Assembly: GCA_027186245.1 (NCBI GenBank)
Contig: CP114486.1
Coordinates: forward strand, 10,058,501-10,122,500
Direction of reading: 5' to 3'
Length of the DNA stretch: 64,000 nucleotides
Origin: Coriaria nepalensis
Lineage: Eukaryota; Streptophyta; Magnoliopsida; Cucurbitales; Coriariaceae
Part shown: positions 57,887 through 64,000 of the stretch, one piece after another
How the letters are laid out: every line of letters begins with the position of its first letter
Position numbering within the stretch: position 1 is the stretch's first letter
The notes under the pieces: model-generated
The model's database searches: none
What the model saw: the letters and a program-made list of their open reading frames with translations, nothing else
What the model was told of the DNA's origin: nothing
Program-made: the position numbers and the translations under genes

Positions 57887-60800
57887 TTAAGCGATGGCAT
57901 AATCGAGAGTTTGATACTCTTTAGGCCGCCACATTGTTTTTTGGACACAAAGCAACCTTTCATTACCCTGAACGAAAGAAAAAACGACTTTCCATCGCAT
58001 AGATTTTACCATATTCTCAACCTCATGGATAGTGTCAGAAAGGTCCTGAACAATGAGCTTTCCGTCTGGCCTGAGAATCCGATCAACCTCTGCAATTAAA
58101 GGCAATATACTGCACCTGCAACCCAAATAAATACATAAATTATTAGCTATTGAACAAAGTTTCCTTAGGAATCAAGTATAATTGTAATAACAATCTTGTG
58201 TACGTTCACCTCTTTTTGATCTGGGAGAATAGATGACTTGCATGAAGAAGATCATAAGACCTAGGATAGGTGCTAAATGATTCGCACCAATCATGATATA
58301 TACCGAAAAGACCTCTTTCATAGATTATAGGCAGTGTATCTGGTGAGTCGATCGGGACCACATTCATAACCCACAGATTCAAATCCTTCAAAGCTGCAGC
58401 AAATCTACAAGAAATAGAAACATGTATGCAAATGAAATCAGAATCAACCCAAACCTATATTCAACCGGCTAACAGCTTCCTACCAAAACAAAACAGAACA
58501 AAACATCTAAATTGGAAGAAGCATCTTGCTCACCCTCCATACACGGCCCCCATGTCCATAACATTCCGGACAGTTGACCAGTCAATTCCTATACCCTCTA
58601 GATATGAGTTGGTTACCACCCGTTTCCAGTGCTCATAGTTTTCAGTGAAATCCTCTGGAGCAGGCTTTCCATAAACTCCAACCTGGGAATTTAACAACCA
58701 GTAAGGTGGTTTGTCCAACCTTGCTGGCCATTGTTCTGGCCATTGGGACCCACGTTCCGATCTATTTGTTGGAATATGTTCAATACATGGCTGCAATTCG
58801 ACATTCCTGTGCAAATCAGATAGATTAGCGAAATGTAGAAAGGAAGGTGGTAAATAAATTTTTTTCGTAGATGAGTTTTATCAGAGGAAAATGGCTTTCA
58901 ACAAAGGAAACAGTATTTGTGAAAGTTCAGTTTTAGCAGCATTGAAACAAATGCATTTTTATCATACTTCGGTTCATCAAGGAAAATTTACAGCATCATA
59001 TATCTAATTACCAGGCTGCATTGGGATCATCTAGCTCTGGACAGACAGGAGGCTCATTTTGTGGTCTCTTCTCATAGCACTTGTTATTGATAGGTTTCCT
59101 ATACATAGCTGAAGCCACTCTATTTACATGATCCTTGTTAATTGAGACAAGTTCCCAGCACATAGCTTGAGTTAGTTCCACCATGGCTGTAATAAAATTC
59201 CCATTACGAAGAAGTTATTAATATTTCAAGAATTGAATATCTCTTGATAAATCAAGATGCCTTTTTCTTTAATCAGAAACCATACCTTTCCATATTCCAC
59301 TATCCTCAGGGTTAGTCCTATAAACTGGAGTAGCAGACCACACGAAAAAGCCACCAGGTCTTAATACACGATTGAGCTCCAACAGTAGTTTACCACCTAC
59401 AAAGACTTAGAGAGTGAATTTCGAAATAAAGAATTTTAAGAGGAAGTTATTCCCAATAAGTCAGCAGAATCAACCAACAGAGCATCATAACAATACAAAA
59501 TAAGGAAATATAGTTCTGCAATCAGTGACCCAGATTTGAGGATCTAAAAAGCTTGGATAAGAATCAGTTAATCTCAATTTTTGAACTACCTTCTATGTGC
59601 CATGGGACTCGACACCTTGCACAATGGACTAAATCGAAAACATGTCCAGGGTAGGGAAGTCTTTTTGTACCCATCACGGCAGAGATGGCAGGTATTCCCC
59701 TTTCAAGTGCAAATTGCACTTGGGCTTCATGTTCATCTTTAGGGGCAACTGACATAGTCAGAGAGTCTCTGTCAAAGAGGAAGCCTCCGAAACTTGCAAC
59801 ACCACATCCAACATCCAATATCACACGGGTGTGTTTTCCCCACGCAATATCAGGAACGGACTGCGTGATATAGGAATCAGTTTCTTACGTAAATTTGACT
59901 GTACTTGTCAATTGTGTCAAGCATAAAAATTTAAAGCATTACTCTATTACGACCTGTTGTAAGAACTCAATGTAGGGAACAGCACCACGCTTAAACTGGG
60001 TTCCACCACCAGGAAACGTAAGATACTCTCCAGTGACTTTTACCCAATTCTGATCCCCCTTAATTTCTGCAAGTTTTGGGTGGGGAACGTTGCTAAACCA
60101 TATCTGCAAGATGCACCCATCAGATCATCCTAGCAAGAAATCACAGATGGAGGTATTAAACAATATATTTACATGTAATATTTGATTATACCTTTTCCCT
60201 GCTCTTTGGCCATGCAACAGATTGTTTATATCCATTCGGAAGTGGAACAAGGCAAGTTGGAGGTTCTTCAGGACAGTGCCTCTCTCTATGTTCATAATGC
60301 ATTGTAGATCGAAGATTCTTAATTGCATGCAAATTGTCAAGGCATGGGATATAATCTGGCCCAGCTGTGGCATTGCAAAGTTTCCAACTATAGGCGTAAA
60401 CAGCTGTTTCATTACTTTTGACCTCATTCTTTGACTCCACTTCCTGAGTTGACCATGCGCCATCGTGCGCTGAATTTTCATTCAAAAGCTCTGACTGAGG
60501 CCCTGAAGGAAATACCCCTTCCTTAAACTGACTGGTTTCCTTTTTCTCACTAGAGCTTTTATCTGATACTCTACGATCATTTGGCTCCACCTTCTCCTCT
60601 ATCCTACCACCCATAGTTTCCTCATTCATTGTTCCAACCTCAGAATTCCCCTGTTCATCAGATAAACTTTCACCTCCATCTATTTTCGTCCCTCCTAATT
60701 CTATACGCGTCTCTTTATTTTCTGCCTTAGAATCACCACTGTCTGCTTTTCTTTCTCCATCTTTTATTTTGATCTTGGATCCATCTTCTACAATTGTTTC

Positions 60801-61322
60801 TTGATATCCTACAGCCTTCTCTTCATCTCTTTCTGAAGGCTTCCCTTCTGGTTTTTCTTTGGCCTTCTCTCCCTGTTTCTTTTCCTGTTGTGCTTGTTCA
60901 CCAGGGCTTGTTTTATTCTGACTAGAGCCCTCAGTATCGTCTTTTTTCCCTCCACCACCCGTAGTTTCTTCATTCTTTGTTCCAACCTCAGAATTCCCTT
61001 CTTCATCAGATAAACTTCCAACACCATCTGTTTTCGTACCTTCACCACCCGTAGTTTCCTCATCACTGTCTTTTTTCCCTCCCTTCCCTGGAAATTCACC
61101 AGGATTATTATTAAATTGTGGAGTATGATCCTCTCTCACTTGAGCTGTTGCAACATTCTTGCTCTCCTGAGGCACATCAACATTTTGCATAGGAACTATG
61201 AATGATGATGTCATCATCCAAATGCCGACTAAACATAGAGCAACAAACACAACAATTGACGCCGTAGACCAACTTGAAGATGGTCTTCTATTGTCTATTC
61301 TAGTATACTTCCCTAACACCAT
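57887..61322 (-). CDS. PMT26: PMT26-type (QUA2/DUF248) Golgi methyltransferase
   Basis: Type II Golgi membrane protein of the pectin-methyltransferase-like family, proposed to methyl-esterify homogalacturonan using S-adenosylmethionine. Eight coding exons: 61322-60192, 60103-59954, 59860-59590, 59396-59286, 59186-59012, 58806-58534, 58404-58210, 58115-57887. Together they encode 844 aa, in phase. One TM helix lies at about 21-38 after a short basic tail. A long acidic/Lys-rich stem (about 50-300) contains an internal duplication (95-124 and 211-239, '[15 protein letters not shown]'). The SAM motif is [13 protein letters not shown] (about 441-453); the DUF248 end is [10 protein letters not shown]. 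Odd: MDMGAVYGG has Gly699 where relatives have Arg, and HASHLFS has Ser760 where Asp is usual. The N-terminus is closest to Arabidopsis PMT26. An ATG at 61337 would add five residues. Confidence 0.95.
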
Positions 61323-62740
61323 ATCTTCTGTGCACAATTATTCCCAAACTTAAATATCACCTGAAAATGAGAAAGAACACTTCATTAAAAATCAAACACA
61401 ATTTTATAGGTATAAACAAAGTTTCCAAGAGGTACTGAGTTTACAAACCAGTGATGTTAGATAAATTGAAAAGGAAAGTGCTTATATTGTAGCCAAACAA
61501 CGCTTATTGAGAAGGCTAATAGTGATGCAATTAAATCTGACTAATCATGGCGCATTGCAACCGGAATTTAGCCAATGCAGTAGGGAAATTTCTTCAAGGA
61601 AAAAAAAATTAAAAAAGGAAAAAATAAGGGAGGAAAATGTAATAGAATATAGAATCCTTTCTAATGCAAATGAATCTAAAAGGAAAATACACATCATATA
61701 CTTACAATAACAATCCTTCCATCTCGCTAATATCCCGATTCGTTTTATGATATCATTTAACTGTTAAATAATAATAGAAAAATTATATAAATCATCATCC
61801 TTTTATTGAATTTACAAAAACTCCTTTCAAACCATATTATTTCACAAAAATTCATTGTTCAATAAAGTATATAATCCATAAGATCTTATTTTAAATAGCG
61901 ATAGATTCTCTTATATTGTTTTAATTCAACTACATATACGTAAATATCGGTACACACTAATATACGTAAAAAAACATTAAATTTGATTCAACTTTTTCAC
62001 CTAAATTGAACCTACCAAAAACTTCAAAAAAAAGAAAAAGAAAATATTAGGGAGGCAAAACATATTAGATGAAAATAAAGGTGGACAAAACACAAAATAT
62101 TTAGGATTTATTTATCAAAATTTTAATACTTCTAAGCTAGAATCCTAATTTTGGCAAAGTTCATGGTGGGGGCAATGCCCCTTACCACCTCTCCCTCCGC
62201 CCCCGCTAACAACAAATATAATACATTACATGTGCACCGAAGTTTCACCCAAATACAGCGCAAAATAAACAGAATCAGAATCGATTGCATGAGAAACCAA
62301 AATCAAAATCAAAATCAAGAACCAGCAGTAAATGCTTCAGCTCAAGCGCCATGCATCGCAAGAAAATAAAAATCAAAAGGCGCAGACCTTTTCAATTGAA
62401 GCAGATCGGAGTGGAAAAAGAAACTCGGAAACAGTTCTCCATCGATTTTGATCAAAGAACACAAAGCGATCGATCGAAGCTAGCTAGCTATCAGTCTCTG
62501 GAGGAGAGGATTATAGCTTCTTCGTTTTCGTGGTTGAATGAAGGTTGAAATTGGGTACAAAGTTGATGAAGAATTTGATAAAGAGTGAGAATGAAAGGGA
62601 CGCGGCTTTTTTTGAAATGAGACACGGGAGAGAAAGAGAGAGAGAGCGCCACAGGAAATCCGTAAAAGCTGGAGAGGTAAATGTGAGAAAGAGCGAGAAA
62701 GAGGGGAGGGAAGAGAGAGAGAGAGAGGCGCTGTGAATCC
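61323..62740 (-). promoter_or_regulatory. 5' leader, leader intron and promoter side of PMT26
   Basis: On the minus strand 'cattttcag|gtgatatttaag' gives an acceptor at about 61361, so the leader is spliced. A likely leader exon lies around 62390-62740, with a donor-like 'gaaaag|gtctgcgcc' at about 62389 and CT-rich (plus: GA-rich) sequence (62625-62730). The intron between is AT-rich with no gene. Confidence 0.5.
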
Positions 62741-62937
62741 GCGAAGCTAACTAACAGTGTGAACGCAAAAATGAATACCGTTAGACGTTAGCTTCTTGGC
62801 GTGTTAATTATTCAATCTTAAGTTTTTAGTTCCACTAAAAAAGGCAATATAAATTCTAAGATTTTCGGCTGAAGATGATGTGTGGGCTTATTGGTTAATT
62901 TTGTATGAGCTTGAGGTATAAAGACTTAGTTTTATTG

Positions 62938-63010
62938 AAAATAAAAATAAAAATAAAAATAAAAATAAAAATAAAAATAAAAATAAAAATAAAATAAAAA
63001 TAAAAATAAA
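62938..63010. repeat. (AAAAT)n microsatellite
   Basis: About fourteen copies of a pentamer 'aaaat' with one imperfect unit, about 73 bp. Simple sequence repeat, probably polymorphic. Confidence 0.95.
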
Positions 63011-63699
63011 GACTTAATTATGATAGATGTATGAAAACCCATTTTAAGAATGGATATTTTAGGGAAAATGATATATACGGAAATTTACTTCAACTATCGC
63101 TAATATGGCAGCTATATTGTCACATAGCAAATTTTTTTGCTTAGGTTGAGTCTAAGCACAATTTTTATTATATATAACTATTTTTCATACTTAAAGTTAT
63201 CTAATAGTAACACATTTAAATTTGTTAGATACTATTGTAAGTATAAGAAGGAACTTAATTAATATTAATGATAAATTTTCATTCACTTATTGATTCAACA
63301 TCTTATAACCATAAGTGTATTCAATCATAACATGCGTTTGAGAAAATTATCATCTTTTGTTAGTTATATCCTTATTTCAAGGAATTACAAGATTTCAATT
63401 GATCTTTCTCCGAATTGAGGTGTATTATTATTATAAATCAAGTTGAAATATCATGTTAGATAATGAAAATAATAGTACGTAATCTTAATCTTTCAAATTT
63501 AGTAGGGAATTAACAAGAATATAAAATAGGTATTACCTTAAATCAATTAGTAATCGAACATGTATCCTAGATATCTCTAATAATATATGTGAATCATAAT
63601 GTCATGATGATACATAAGAATACATAAGCATTATTTAAGCACGTATGCAAGAACATGTAAGAGATAACATATTTAGACTACTTGATTCTACGATGATAA
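63011..63699. other. AT-rich non-coding stretch
   Basis: No recognisable coding sequence or structured repeat. Confidence 0.5.
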
Positions 63700-64000
63700 G
63701 GTACAGACAGACATGTATTGCAAAACTATATAAAGGATAATCTTAATTAGAAGCAAATGAAGAACACAAAAGTCAGTTCCGATAATTGTAAATAAAAGAG
63801 ATAGGATAATAGAAAAATAGAGAGAATATAGAGATAATAGAGATATCTTATTTCTTGTTATTATTCATTCTCTACAAACACTTCTATTTATAGACTCATA
63901 GTCATAATTGTTAGAATACCACAAGACATGAGAGTTATAATAATATTCAATAGGTACAATCAAAGAGGGAGATTATAAGCTAATCATCTCTCACCAAGTA
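63700..64000 (-). mobile_element. Probable LTR fragment at the right edge
   Basis: On the minus strand a TATA box 'gtctataaatagaagtg' (about 63883-63899) is followed by 'gagaatgaataataac' and short 'agatatctctattat' direct words. This is the usual U3-R layout of plant LTR retrotransposons. The element would continue beyond the window, so neither border nor coding part can be tested. Confidence 0.45.

Noticed and set aside
61507..61710. 67-codon plus-strand frame in the PMT26 leader intron
   Set aside because: Lys/Glu-rich AT-sequence translation on the opposite strand of an intron; no support.

Overview
The window is nuclear DNA of a flowering plant, almost certainly a eudicot. It is strongly AT-rich, genes are split by many short GT-AG introns, and the proteins match plant-specific families (DYW-type PPR, GA 20-oxidase, RGLG ubiquitin ligase, PMT/QUA2-type methyltransferase, chloroplast pyridoxal reductase). 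The gene spaces are full of decayed LTR retrotransposons, hAT relics and small inverted-repeat elements. No species can be named from the sequence alone. Exon-intron models below were built by hand from splice sites and reading phase; in the five intron-containing genes the phases close exactly across all exons.

Layout. 1-3.1 kb: 5' part of a minus-strand organellar tRNA-modification gene (MnmG/GidA), running off the left edge. 4.9-7.1 kb: intronless PLS-DYW PPR gene (minus). 7.1-39.2 kb: a gene-poor, repeat-rich stretch of about 32 kb. It holds a dead CC-NBS-LRR resistance gene (10.1-12.0 kb), a hAT transposase relic (13.1-13.8 kb), a dead Copia element (15.7-18.7 kb), two MITE-like elements (19.6 and 20.3-20.8 kb), a 173-bp direct repeat (21.5-21.9 kb), a Ty3/gypsy gag remnant (22-23.9 kb), a local duplication carrying an ankyrin/PGG-type pseudogene (25-28.2 kb), a Copia fragment split by a 1.48-kb solo LTR (29.5-31.7 kb), a 3 x 130-bp tandem repeat (32.6-33.0 kb) and an internally deleted Copia copy with both LTRs (34.2-37.4 kb). 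39.2-62.7 kb: gene-dense, with GA 20-oxidase (minus), pyridoxal reductase PLR1 (minus), an RGLG-type E3 ligase (plus), two related small secreted Cys-rich proteins (both minus, 3.3 kb apart, separated by inverted-repeat elements), and a PMT26-type methyltransferase (minus). 62.7-64 kb: AAAAT microsatellite and a probable LTR fragment.

The genes are independent plant genes, not an operon: organellar RNA processing (MnmG, PPR), hormone synthesis (GA20ox), vitamin B6 salvage (PLR1), ubiquitination (RGLG), wall-pectin methylation (PMT) and an unassigned nine-cysteine secreted family. From memory, the Arabidopsis orthologues of the RGLG3-like and PMT26-like genes are close neighbours on chromosome 5 (At5g63970 and At5g64030), which would make 49-62 kb a conserved block. 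The best candidate for something undescribed is the nine-cysteine secreted pair at 52.66-53.01 and 56.29-56.61 kb.
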